From NCBI RefSeq assembly GCF_000735135.1, contig NZ_JPLZ01000006.1:620001-684000 (forward strand): a stretch of 64,000 bases of DNA, in the 5' to 3' direction. The notes beneath the pieces are model-generated. The model was not told the DNA's origin. It did not search any database and saw only the letters and a program-made list of their open reading frames with translations. This document shows positions 18,601 through 27,060 of this stretch, piece after piece (within the stretch, counting starts at the first letter, position 1; each line of letters starts with the position of its first letter). The stretch is from Chryseobacterium sp. FH1. Lineage in GTDB: Bacteria > Bacteroidota > Bacteroidia > Flavobacteriales > Weeksellaceae. Both the position numbers and the translations under genes were made by a program.

Positions 18601-18894
18601 GACATTTATGTCGAAGCAAATCACGTACGAATAGATAGTAGACAATTAGATAAAATAAAAAGTGAGATAACTTATGCAAGGAATACAGGTGCACTTGGAT
18701 ATTCTACATTAGAAAAAATTCCAATAGGAAATTCCAATTTTACCACATTAATGAAACAGGCTATGAAACCACACACGCAATTTCCTGAGAATAAAATTAA
18801 TTTTTTTATTATGGTAAACCGTACCGATGGAGCGGAAAACGTGAAAAAAATTACCCAATACGATAATTTACCGGAATTACCCTATTCTTACTAA
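15607..18894 (+). CDS. Large protein with toxin-like C-terminus (candidate)
   Basis: 1095 residues, no signal peptide, not recognised as a family. Residues 1-450 are alpha-rich with many Asn, Ile and Ser, and 450-640 are beta-rich. Residues 640-800 include a conspicuous hydrophobic stretch with GLRIFWSGIEFTTGALGFFA, then IFLFEIFVGGISATDTIASL and IVPIPIAAIKRIV, as found in translocation regions of polymorphic toxins. The last 260 or so residues form a separate basic, Tyr/Asn-rich module (KLWDLDASYTNAFLEAY ... GDPPPIHHTTDLP ... LPELPYSY). Small genes that look like immunity genes follow directly, one with a decayed duplicate. A toxin role is inferred from this layout; no catalytic motif is identified. 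Confidence 0.65.
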   Translation: MAAAGIIIISQLENNKYIKIKKVISTINFLDSIFYDKYGNISKFRIDLDDSYYIKTVETTQQNGTKIIYYNEADYSEFKSGIKELNKVRIFDINKFIPASTGDEISIYLRQINLISTPSSYCYNFIKWIYDETIFSNTNSDKIDIPTIHTVVSTNCSILSSEADNFFQYYSNKLKTAELNIGINQYEEVHNLIADIAGLLDSIDDGIYKLYETDPNFQISFNPPLSTLIQNQLQELSQSSISLYELNTFEDFQNHYIKVSNYFNDFFNDLMVLIKNGTDLDKIVKLLISISPKILIPISIEDKLKILSYLAAKKLETSLEEGFKSVITTAAPIIGNLFYENNIDKYENLVVKICQSFDQSSLDDYNPNNPGVSCIDVFLEGLLKNYKDGSTITLFEAVYSRLSTSWNATETVISLTNWVLKTDYKPKNTKGAFVQAIYSLWEFSKYNPFDINGNIKQGTIGFNILDASLVNFNNANDPNNQNTLFKYTSEVSYESYLHIDENIIGQQFENTLYKVKWGNASPITMPYESNKFIGIYFDNFDFEIKNKQIIAKQKGLPTSTRYDTEMNAFDPVSKPILYGSYDLFQPVSLLNINSETKFPILTTTNDPADFGDLNLKVNSLIPIFVLYHIDSAGDRSDAETMLGYSVDAVLTFSGVGNLTKLRHLRWIALGANEVSFFTRQGLRIFWSGIEFTTGALGFFANFIECNTGDEFCHRMKEFIFLFEIFVGGISATDTIASLAMRNKAKQVAALAGGTTPDQIRANLKNRFQQLHPNENPAILQQAADAVFYSSIVPIPIAAIKRIVNKITAYVAKRKNLGGRKLWDLDASYTNAFLEAYTQLCKNQLGLTDDFILDYVYFANRKYFKNGQWHIIDPDTGNVKFIATEQLVKRTNFHKLEIVKRGFGGGFNNLGQYKQYCNSARNRFINNLQAMTLDVYDTNFTQYISSLECSVKGSSVTVPRVGDPPPIHHTTDLPIGFADDIDNKFGLSQSDFAGFLDELDIYVEANHVRIDSRQLDKIKSEITYARNTGALGYSTLEKIPIGNSNFTTLMKQAMKPHTQFPENKINFFIMVNRTDGAENVKKITQYDNLPELPYSY

Positions 18895-18904
18895 AATTAT
18901 AAAT

Positions 18905-19564
18905 ATGGCAACAGAAATCAAATACACTAATAGATACGATAAAATTTTAACTCCTCAACAGTTAAATCAGACAGAAGATTTTGTTAAGCAAACCTATGTA
19001 GATGGAATGCTAAAAATGAAAGAGGATAATTACAGAACAAATAAAAATAATAAAAAGTTTAAGAGGGTAACTTATTTTCTTGACGATGTTGCGGAAGACA
19101 AAAATACTATCGCAGAACAGTTTTGTAATGTAGAAGAAAATGCATCCTGTACTATAAGATACAATAAACAAACGGCTAATGGGTTTACGCTTTGGGATGT
19201 ACAGTTTTATGATATAGATGGTCAACCAGCAGGTGCGGGTGGTCAGGAAGTTTATGATAGTCAAGGAAGAATAGTTTACTCAAGTAGTTTTTATGAACAG
19301 ACTGGTCAATTAAGAAGCGTGACCAAGGTAATGTATGCTAACCAAGTTGAAAATGCTTGGGAAGATGCACTTTTTGATTTTCATTTTAGTTTTGACTTTG
19401 ATACTGGCGGGATAAATTTTACTATTAGTGATACCAACCATCGATATCATTGGTTGATGCCACAGAATATAGATGTTGAATTTGTTCAGGGTGAAGGTTA
19501 TTGGGACAGTCATCCTTATTATCACAGCCATTTGCCTGTACTACCCCAAACACCCATAATTTAA
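18905..19564 (+). CDS. Possible immunity or partner protein, 219 aa
   Basis: Not recognised. A soluble acidic protein starting 10 bases after the 1095-aa gene. It begins MATEIKYTNRYDKILTPQQL and has a beta-rich centre (FTLWDVQFYDIDGQPAGAGG, then QIYDSQGR-like strands with QEVYDSQGRIVYSSSF) and a C-terminus rich in aromatic residues and His. Its position directly after the toxin-like C-terminus, and the presence downstream of a frameshifted copy of its first 30 codons, fit an immunity gene in a polymorphic toxin cassette. That assignment is inference. Confidence 0.6.
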   Translation: MATEIKYTNRYDKILTPQQLNQTEDFVKQTYVDGMLKMKEDNYRTNKNNKKFKRVTYFLDDVAEDKNTIAEQFCNVEENASCTIRYNKQTANGFTLWDVQFYDIDGQPAGAGGQEVYDSQGRIVYSSSFYEQTGQLRSVTKVMYANQVENAWEDALFDFHFSFDFDTGGINFTISDTNHRYHWLMPQNIDVEFVQGEGYWDSHPYYHSHLPVLPQTPII

Positions 19565-19570
19565 TATTTT

Positions 19571-19656
19571 GTGGAAATAGAAATCAAGTATAGGGAGACA
19601 TAACAAAAGTTTTAACTCCTCGGCAATTTAATTATGAGCAGACGTGCAGAATATAA
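19571..19656 (+). pseudogene. Decayed 5' copy of the adjacent 219-aa gene
   Basis: The sequence reads (V)EIEIKYRET-stop in one frame and then, one base shifted, KVLTPRQFNYEQT. Together these mirror MATEIKYTNRYDKILTPQQL and NQTED at the start of the 219-aa gene just upstream. A frameshift and the loss of the remainder show a truncated duplicate. The start of the 118-aa gene lies inside its end. Partial copies of immunity genes are typical of polymorphic toxin loci that exchange their tips by recombination. Confidence 0.6.
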
Positions 19657-19990
19657 TTTACAATTTCAAAAGATAGAAAGTAATGGCTGGTCTACATACT
19701 ATGATTGTATTGGAACAACATCTGATGGCAGGTCATTATTTATTGCCAATATTTTAAGAGGGCATAATGATGCTGGCGCACCCGAAGCATTTATTAATGA
19801 GATAGAATTAGCTGAAACTGGCCAGTTTGAGGAAATGGATGAGTTTTGGCAGCCGGATAGTTTAACAGATAGTTTTAGATGTTTTATAACACCTCCCAAC
19901 ATAATATTAGGAAAGAATCATAATTACACGCTACCATTATTAAGTTTTAAAGAATTGCTTCAAGAGTGGGCCGCATTTTTACAGCAGTAG
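19634..19990 (+). CDS. Small immunity-like protein, 118 aa
   Basis: Not recognised. A small acidic soluble protein (MSRRAEYNLQFQKIESNGWS ... FINEIELAETGQFEEMDEFW ... LPLLSFKELLQEWAAFLQQ). It resembles the next gene product in layout: a helix with INEIELAETGQF versus ISDINLALNGNY, and a similar C-terminal helix FKELLQEWAAFL versus IKEIFSSWLEII. They are probably remote paralogues. Small, acidic paired genes after a toxin-like module are usual for immunity genes; this is inference. Confidence 0.6.
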   Translation: MSRRAEYNLQFQKIESNGWSTYYDCIGTTSDGRSLFIANILRGHNDAGAPEAFINEIELAETGQFEEMDEFWQPDSLTDSFRCFITPPNIILGKNHNYTLPLLSFKELLQEWAAFLQQ

Positions 19991-19992
19991 AT

Positions 19993-20340
19993 ATGAACTT
20001 CAAAATATTAAATCAATATAATATAAAATTTAAAAAGAGTAATGAACTTGTATTTACGACGACAGCCAACTTTAATTTGGGAGCACTTATATCTCTATTT
20101 AAATCAAAAGAAAGCGTTGAACACCTGATTAGTGATATTAATTTGGCTTTAAATGGAAATTACAGCCAAATTTTGGATCCTAATTACGCTATGGAATTAG
20201 GTCAGGATATATATTTTGGAATTATAAATAATGATATGACATTTAGTGTTTATTATGAAAATAATCCTATACAGTCTATTGATTATCCACTAAATGATAT
20301 AAAAGAAATTTTTAGTTCTTGGTTAGAAATTATATCATAA
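19993..20340 (+). CDS. Small immunity-like protein, 115 aa
   Basis: Not recognised. The start is the ATG at 19993, two bases after the upstream stop; a GTG frame from 19966 would overlap the previous gene. The protein (MNFKILNQYNIKFKKSNELV ... HLISDINLALNGNYSQILDP ... IKEIFSSWLEIIS) appears to be a divergent paralogue of the preceding 118-aa protein. It is AT-rich like its neighbours. About 100 bases without obvious signals follow before the 2205-aa gene. Confidence 0.6.
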   Translation: MNFKILNQYNIKFKKSNELVFTTTANFNLGALISLFKSKESVEHLISDINLALNGNYSQILDPNYAMELGQDIYFGIINNDMTFSVYYENNPIQSIDYPLNDIKEIFSSWLEIIS

Positions 20341-20438
20341 ATTTTATAATGATTGACCCAATTAAGAGTTACCAGTGATGTAGGGAAAACCTGCCACAAT
20401 TTTAGTACATATTTTACATAATTAACAAATATTCTGTT

Positions 20439-23400
20439 ATGCCAAATGGAACTACGCCTGTTATAGCTAGAAGATATTATCCGACACTATCCTCTGTTAT
20501 CACTAAAGAAGACATCCCGGAAATATTAGGCTTTCTTAAAGAAGGACTTCAAAATTTGCTTGACAAAATCCATTATAAGGATTTACAATATAGTAAGAGC
20601 CCAACAGGAGATGCGGCATTCTATAGCCTATCGCTTGTAACTCCTAATAGATTGGATATAGAACTACCTGGTACAGGCATATATTTGGTCTTAAATCCGG
20701 ATATTACCGGAGGAGATTCACATATATCTGCATTTCCCATCACCGTAGAGTATCAATGGAAAATCTTGGCATATCTTCGAGCATTCAGTATAGACAGTTT
20801 TTCTTTTTCTCCACAACAGATCTTTGAAGTGGCACTACGCATTCTTAATATTTCGGAAGAACAAGCAATTGCAAATTTCATTAATCTTTTTGTCGTTCCG
20901 ATAGATGACAATACAACAGCATTAGAACAGTTTGTTACAGATATTAATGATCTTACAGACTTAAATCTTCCTGCACCAACAGAAGATACTACTATAACAC
21001 AAATCGTTATGGAAATGTTTAGCCAAAGTAGTGGTCAGTACGCTTCGGTTATTGCACTGGGTGCTTACATATCGGTTGATCCTAATCAGGCCTTAGACAA
21101 GCTAAAAATATATTTTAAATCATTTTTACCTGAAAATATAGATGATTACATCAAGGAAATTCTAATTCCAAAATTCAGAGCTACACTGACCCTAATTGCT
21201 GGAATAGAATTCCCCCGTAATATGTTGATTCCAGTTTATCCGGAAGGAACAATTATCAATAATACAGATGTATCTTACGAACCTATACCTGTCACTAATC
21301 CCAATGCTCCTATAAAAGATCAGGAACCCAAAGCTCTTTTTACCTTTGCGGAAGCTCTTTTCTATGCAGATACAACACAAGGTTTTGGATATAATATGGA
21401 CATTGTTATCAATACAATTACTCCAGTACAAATAGGAAATACGGGGTTAATTGTTAATATTCATAACCTAAAGATAGATCTCAGTACAAAAACAAACTTT
21501 CCGGAAGCAGATGTAGACGGTAGACCTCCTGAATTTATGGGAGTTTACACGGAGCAAACTGATATTGTTCTTCCAAAAAAATGGTTTTCTAAAGATTCCA
21601 ACATCAGTCAAACATTAAAAATATCAGGAAAACATTTATTAATAGGCACCGGAGGGGTTTCTGGAACTATCGCCTTAGAAGCAATCAATACAGGTAACCC
21701 TCCGGGGCAAACGGATTTCTTTTGGGTGAACTTGGGAAAGGATGAAGCTACAGCTTGGAAATTAGGATTTAATTCATTTGATATAGCATTTTCTCAAGGC
21801 GATATTGTTTCCTCTAATATAAGAGCACGACTTGAAATTCCAACATTTACTGATGACGATGGTGATGAAGCAATGATAGATGTTGTTGGTCATATAGAAC
21901 GTAATGGGGATTTTCTTCTAACTGCTTCTGCAGTACCTCCTTTTAATCCGACAATAACTTTTTTAAACGTATTCAAACTGCATCTTAATTCCATCGAACT
22001 TGGAAAAGAAGGTGATGAATTCTTTATTGGAGCAACTGCTGATCTTGAATTTATTGATGATTTTTTAGGTGGTTTGTTAGAAGGTCAAGCAATCACGATA
22101 TCAGCTTTACGTATATACAGCAGTGGTCGTATTGACTTCCGAGTGAATGGAGGTAATCTTACACTCCCTAAACCAGTTAAATTAAAAATAGGACCTACCG
22201 AACTCTCTGTAACCGCCATCCATTTTGGTTCCCATGAAAGAGAATATAAAGGGAAGGTCAGAAAATACAACTACTTTGGATTTGACGGTGGAATCAGCAT
22301 AGGATTAGCGGGAGTTGATGCAAGAGGTGACGGAATCAAATACTACTATACAATAGATGATGATCTGTCAGAAGATAAAGGACCGGATTCATATCTGCAT
22401 ATTCAGACCATATTTGTAGATATGGTCATTCCTGCAAATTCGAGTGATCCAAGTGTCGCCATAAAAGGCTGGCTTACTATACCGGAACCTGGCGCTTTCC
22501 AAGAATACCAAGGTGGTGTTGATCTAAAAATAAAAAATCCTAGAATCAATGGCAAGGTCGATATGAGACTTGCTCCCAAATATCCCGGTTTTCTGATTGA
22601 TGCAGCCATTGAGCTGCCCAATCCAATTGCGCTTGGCCCTATCTCGATCTATGGTTTCCGGGGTCTCTTGGGTTACAGGTATGTTGCCGAGAAGAAGGCA
22701 ATAGGGATGAATGAAAACAACAGCTGGTATGAATATTATACGGCACCGCAACGAGGGGTCAATGTGCATAAATTCAGCAGACCGGATCAAACGGAAAATT
22801 ACGGTTTCCCATTCTCACTGGGAGTAGGTGCCATTCTTGGCGATACTATGGCTGCTGGAAATATAATATCTGCCAATGCGATGCTATTATTGTCATTGCC
22901 TTCCATGATAATGGTCGATGCCCGAATGAAGCTGTTGGACCAGAGGGTGAGCTTTTCAGATGATCCGCCCTTTTTCGCTTTCTTTATCTTTGGAGATAAC
23001 TCGTTAGAATTTGGATTTGGGGCCGATTACAAGTTTCCGGATTCAGGGGCGATTATTAAGTTGTATGCAGAGATTCAAGCTGGATTCTTCTTTAATAACC
23101 CTTCTAATTGGTACATCAATTTCGGTACAGAGCAAAAACCTATTACCGCGAAGCTTCTAATGGAGATCTTTACTTTGAAATCATACTTAATGATCTCAGG
23201 GAAAGGAATCAAAGCTGGCGCAAGAGGGGAGTTCAGATTTGACAGGAAATACGGGCCAGTCAAAATTTTCGTGCTGGCGTATCTTGAGCTTGGAGGCAAG
23301 GTCAGTTTCCAAAAGCCGCAAATGGGTGCCTATATCGAAGCTGGCCTAGCCATCGATATCAATGTTAAGATCTTTAGGATATATGCCTCTGTAACAATTC

Positions 23401-26400
23401 TACTTGCCGTTGAATCACCTCAACCTTTCTTGATTTACGGTGCATTTATGGTGGAGTTTAAAATCAAGGTGCTATTCTTTAAAATTAAATTTAAAGCGAA
23501 GCTGGAACTGAAATGGGAATTTAACAGTAAAGTGGACAGAGACCCTATCAATCCATTTACAGAGATCAGAGATCAGAGGGGGAGTCTAGTAAAGGGTGTA
23601 AGTATGCTGACAAATGAAACCTTTGATCTGAAAGAATTTGAAGATCCTGATATTTTAGATACGAATCCAAGGGCTGCCGCAGAATCTATCGACAAGGTCA
23701 TACCACTTGATACATACATTGACATCAAAACGACAAAGGGGTTGCTTCCTAATTTGGTGGACAATATCATAGGCGGTTACACAAGTCCAGCTGATCTATA
23801 TACTGATATGGTTCCACCTGAAAAGGTGATGAGAGGTCTCGAGCTACGTCAGGTAAAACACCAGTACACATTGGAGGGCATTGATATCCGAGCCTATAGC
23901 ACGACAGCAAGAAAATGGATCAAATATAATCCATATGTCGCGCTATATCCCAATGACACCGAAAACAGCTTTGGCGCATTGAAAGTAGGACAGTGGCAGA
24001 AAAAAGACAATCAATATAACGCCATAAGAATATTGGCCACAACACCATTTTCTTATACCGAACAAGGAATTCCCGGATGGTATGTCCCTGAACAATATGG
24101 TGTTTTATCATCAACTTTGTTTTGTCAAGGCCAAAATATTGAGTCTTCAGTTTCTGACTTCCTTGATAAGGAAATGAATACAAAATATTATGCTTCTTCA
24201 TCAAACTATTTTCACAGTAAAAAAGCTTCATACCAGCTTCAGGGAGATGTTCAATATATCGTGAATCCTGATGGATCGGTCACCATGCAGGGCGACTACG
24301 CTGAGGTGACAAATGAAACAAATTTCTTTACATTTGATAAATCCTTGAAGTTTCCTAATAATGCACCTTTGATTATAATGCTTCCAAATCCATCATTGGA
24401 AGTTGAGCTGAGATTGAGTACATATAGTTCTGGTGTTTGGGTTACGATGTTTGCAAAAGATCTTGATAGTACAGTATACGACCCTCAGTACGAAAGAATT
24501 TTCAGCGAATATCGTACGAAGGATGATCTTACAACTGCAATCAGATATGAAGATACTGATACACAGATGGGTATTACAAAAATCGTCATTACTCCAGATA
24601 CGCCAGATTATGATACCATAAGTCAGATCGAGCAACAAATGGCCGTTCTTATGGATGAAGGATATCAGAATGCATTGGCTGAAGGTGGCGAGATCATTGA
24701 GATCATTCCAAGCAATCCTAGACTGTACAACAATCTGTCCAGAACCTTAAGACAATTAAAAGCGGTTGGATGTGAAGGCGTCTCACAGGAATTATTTCCT
24801 GAAGTGTGTGGCTTTTACATGGAAATGATCTCATATTATAATAATTATTTCAATGAGATGTATGCGTTTCATGACTTTTTTATTCCCGAACCAGGCCCAG
24901 AAGAACGAAAGGAAATTTATGCTGAGTTCATAAAAAATAATCTTGGCAGATACTGGTATGCATATTCTGTGATCAGTGCCAACGATATCACACCGATCTA
25001 TGATAAAAATGTCGAGCTGTACAGAACCTACTACAACATCCTTGCAGATTATATTGGCCAACATCCTGTAAATTTTGATGGCATCATCTCCAGATTTGAG
25101 ATTTTGAAAGCTAAGTTCGAGCAGATTTTGAGTTGGTTGCAAAGTGCAAGACCTTGTGAGGATCAAATTCTGTGTGATCTCGGTCAATACCTAAGCCATC
25201 AGGATTTTGGACATTTCTATGATAGGCCACCAGTCAGCAGATCGCCGCTTTTAGAGTCATATTATATCTTTGTCAGTCAAAATCCACGCTATAACTATCT
25301 GGATCTTGTTTTAGAGCGCCAGATCAATTTTATTCAGAATATTATTGATCAAGGTTGGGTAATCTATTCGCAAAATGAAGAAAATTATAAGAAAGCTTGT
25401 GAGGCACTGATTCAAATCATTGTTGACCTGGGAAATTGTAAACCAGAGCACAAGTGTTTCACTTTGCTTCACGACATCAATTGGTTGTCTGTGGAAGATT
25501 TCACCTACAACGAGCAAATTCCGGGATTGGAGGTCATTGATGAGGATGTTCAGGCTACATTGGATGCCATATCCAAGTCGATACAGCCGATATGGCGTCC
25601 TGACACCAAATATTATGTCAAGTTTACTTTGCGAGATATGGTTGATAACGTTGGCAACAACAACCAGGTCTTTCATCAAGCATATGGCTTCAGGACAGCT
25701 GGTCCTCTTGGATTCTTCCATCTGGACGATCAATCAGACTATGGTGATAGGATTGTACCAAACTCGACACATACACTTAAAGATGCTGTAGGCAAAATCG
25801 TGGACTCTGAGCAGAATTTGGTAGAAAATACCACTGCCCACCCTGACCTGTATCCGCATACCAATCTTCGTAGTTATATTGATTATGAGAGATCCTATCC
25901 TAATGCTGACGGGAATATTGTCAATGCCAAACCTCTTTTCTATGGAGATGATACAACCAAAATAAGCTTGTACTTCAATAAAACTTATGTTCAAAAACTT
26001 TTGGAAGGCTGGGAAGCGATGAAAGATCCTGAAGATCCTTCTATGGTCGCTCTTCCTGAAGTAGGAGGCATAATGAAAATTATTATCAAGGATCCTGTAG
26101 AAGGGGTCGAGATCAGCAACCCTCCTAGCTTGGATAATACCGTAGTTGATATTGATGTCCCGCAAACTATCGAGAGTTGGGATGAAGACGATGATCCTCC
26201 GTTGCCGGCAATCTATCAACAGTACTTTAATATGTTGCTTAACAGCGAGTGCCATGGATCTATCCAATTGGTCAAGCCGAAATCTACGTACCGAACAGTG
26301 ACACCAAAGCTCTTAAAGCCACAGAAGCTTTACACGGCCCAGGTTCTTAACTTTTACTGGGGTAATAATGAACTAGATCTTAGTAATATAACAGAAGACG

Positions 26401-27056
26401 ATAAATTGAGATATGCTAAAGAAGTACACAAATTTGTCTTCCAGACATCCCGATATATGAACTTCCGTGAACAGGTGACAAGTTGCTACAAAGAATATCA
26501 GGACGAAAATAATGAAACCCAGTCTAAAATGGCTGTTTACGAAATACATCAGTCAATTGATGCTTCGAGAATTCAGGCAGCATTTGATATGCTTCGTGGT
26601 ATTTCAAATCAAATGTCGGAAGAAATTTCGTCACAATATCCTGATCTTTTTGATAGAATAATGGAAGGTATCTTTCGCATAAGTCCACTTGCCAATGCAG
26701 AAACTACGGAGTTCAATAAAATAATCGATACTGTTACAGGAAAAATTATTGCTTTGCTGGTAAGGAATCCAGAACCGTTCAACCATCCAAAGATTCCTCT
26801 TGCTCAGATTAGCCGCAATGATAGAGATGCAGGAATGATAGAAGTAATGATCCCTCCGCTAAGGCCAGGTGCCAGACCGACGATCAACAGAAATTATCAT
26901 GCTCTATATTCCAAAGATTATGCAAAAGCTATAATCATGCATAATGATATGTTCATATCAGAGACAGCTCTTAGATTTCAGTTCATTTTCAAAATCTGGG
27001 ATGGATCGAAGTATGAGCAAAAAGATGAAGTAACAACCAGAATCAACCTAATATAA
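20439..27056 (+). CDS. Giant beta-rich hypothetical protein, 2205 aa
   Basis: A 2205-residue protein without signal peptide, not recognised with certainty. Residues 1-300 are mixed alpha/beta. Residues about 330-1090 are a long series of amphipathic beta strands with many Gly and Phe (e.g. LEFGFGADYKFPDSGAIIKL, FEIKVLFFKIKFKAKLELKW with slight variation). The pattern recalls the large repetitive-strand DUF6603-type proteins; this is a guess. The last 1100 residues are mixed, with helical acidic stretches and several Cys (CEGVSQELFPEVCGFYM, CEDQILCDLG, CFTLLHDINWL). The gene ends 4 bases before the 2152-aa gene. The first 2 kb or so is more AT-rich than the rest, like the genes upstream, suggesting a mosaic origin. 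Confidence 0.8.
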   Translation: MPNGTTPVIARRYYPTLSSVITKEDIPEILGFLKEGLQNLLDKIHYKDLQYSKSPTGDAAFYSLSLVTPNRLDIELPGTGIYLVLNPDITGGDSHISAFPITVEYQWKILAYLRAFSIDSFSFSPQQIFEVALRILNISEEQAIANFINLFVVPIDDNTTALEQFVTDINDLTDLNLPAPTEDTTITQIVMEMFSQSSGQYASVIALGAYISVDPNQALDKLKIYFKSFLPENIDDYIKEILIPKFRATLTLIAGIEFPRNMLIPVYPEGTIINNTDVSYEPIPVTNPNAPIKDQEPKALFTFAEALFYADTTQGFGYNMDIVINTITPVQIGNTGLIVNIHNLKIDLSTKTNFPEADVDGRPPEFMGVYTEQTDIVLPKKWFSKDSNISQTLKISGKHLLIGTGGVSGTIALEAINTGNPPGQTDFFWVNLGKDEATAWKLGFNSFDIAFSQGDIVSSNIRARLEIPTFTDDDGDEAMIDVVGHIERNGDFLLTASAVPPFNPTITFLNVFKLHLNSIELGKEGDEFFIGATADLEFIDDFLGGLLEGQAITISALRIYSSGRIDFRVNGGNLTLPKPVKLKIGPTELSVTAIHFGSHEREYKGKVRKYNYFGFDGGISIGLAGVDARGDGIKYYYTIDDDLSEDKGPDSYLHIQTIFVDMVIPANSSDPSVAIKGWLTIPEPGAFQEYQGGVDLKIKNPRINGKVDMRLAPKYPGFLIDAAIELPNPIALGPISIYGFRGLLGYRYVAEKKAIGMNENNSWYEYYTAPQRGVNVHKFSRPDQTENYGFPFSLGVGAILGDTMAAGNIISANAMLLLSLPSMIMVDARMKLLDQRVSFSDDPPFFAFFIFGDNSLEFGFGADYKFPDSGAIIKLYAEIQAGFFFNNPSNWYINFGTEQKPITAKLLMEIFTLKSYLMISGKGIKAGARGEFRFDRKYGPVKIFVLAYLELGGKVSFQKPQMGAYIEAGLAIDINVKIFRIYASVTILLAVESPQPFLIYGAFMVEFKIKVLFFKIKFKAKLELKWEFNSKVDRDPINPFTEIRDQRGSLVKGVSMLTNETFDLKEFEDPDILDTNPRAAAESIDKVIPLDTYIDIKTTKGLLPNLVDNIIGGYTSPADLYTDMVPPEKVMRGLELRQVKHQYTLEGIDIRAYSTTARKWIKYNPYVALYPNDTENSFGALKVGQWQKKDNQYNAIRILATTPFSYTEQGIPGWYVPEQYGVLSSTLFCQGQNIESSVSDFLDKEMNTKYYASSSNYFHSKKASYQLQGDVQYIVNPDGSVTMQGDYAEVTNETNFFTFDKSLKFPNNAPLIIMLPNPSLEVELRLSTYSSGVWVTMFAKDLDSTVYDPQYERIFSEYRTKDDLTTAIRYEDTDTQMGITKIVITPDTPDYDTISQIEQQMAVLMDEGYQNALAEGGEIIEIIPSNPRLYNNLSRTLRQLKAVGCEGVSQELFPEVCGFYMEMISYYNNYFNEMYAFHDFFIPEPGPEERKEIYAEFIKNNLGRYWYAYSVISANDITPIYDKNVELYRTYYNILADYIGQHPVNFDGIISRFEILKAKFEQILSWLQSARPCEDQILCDLGQYLSHQDFGHFYDRPPVSRSPLLESYYIFVSQNPRYNYLDLVLERQINFIQNIIDQGWVIYSQNEENYKKACEALIQIIVDLGNCKPEHKCFTLLHDINWLSVEDFTYNEQIPGLEVIDEDVQATLDAISKSIQPIWRPDTKYYVKFTLRDMVDNVGNNNQVFHQAYGFRTAGPLGFFHLDDQSDYGDRIVPNSTHTLKDAVGKIVDSEQNLVENTTAHPDLYPHTNLRSYIDYERSYPNADGNIVNAKPLFYGDDTTKISLYFNKTYVQKLLEGWEAMKDPEDPSMVALPEVGGIMKIIIKDPVEGVEISNPPSLDNTVVDIDVPQTIESWDEDDDPPLPAIYQQYFNMLLNSECHGSIQLVKPKSTYRTVTPKLLKPQKLYTAQVLNFYWGNNELDLSNITEDDKLRYAKEVHKFVFQTSRYMNFREQVTSCYKEYQDENNETQSKMAVYEIHQSIDASRIQAAFDMLRGISNQMSEEISSQYPDLFDRIMEGIFRISPLANAETTEFNKIIDTVTGKIIALLVRNPEPFNHPKIPLAQISRNDRDAGMIEVMIPPLRPGARPTINRNYHALYSKDYAKAIIMHNDMFISETALRFQFIFKIWDGSKYEQKDEVTTRINLI

Positions 27057-27060
27057 AAAT

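Noticed and set aside
25734-26267. 177-codon minus-strand frame within the 2205-aa gene
   Set aside because: Long, but fully inside a coding gene, with no recognisable protein features; treated as a shadow.
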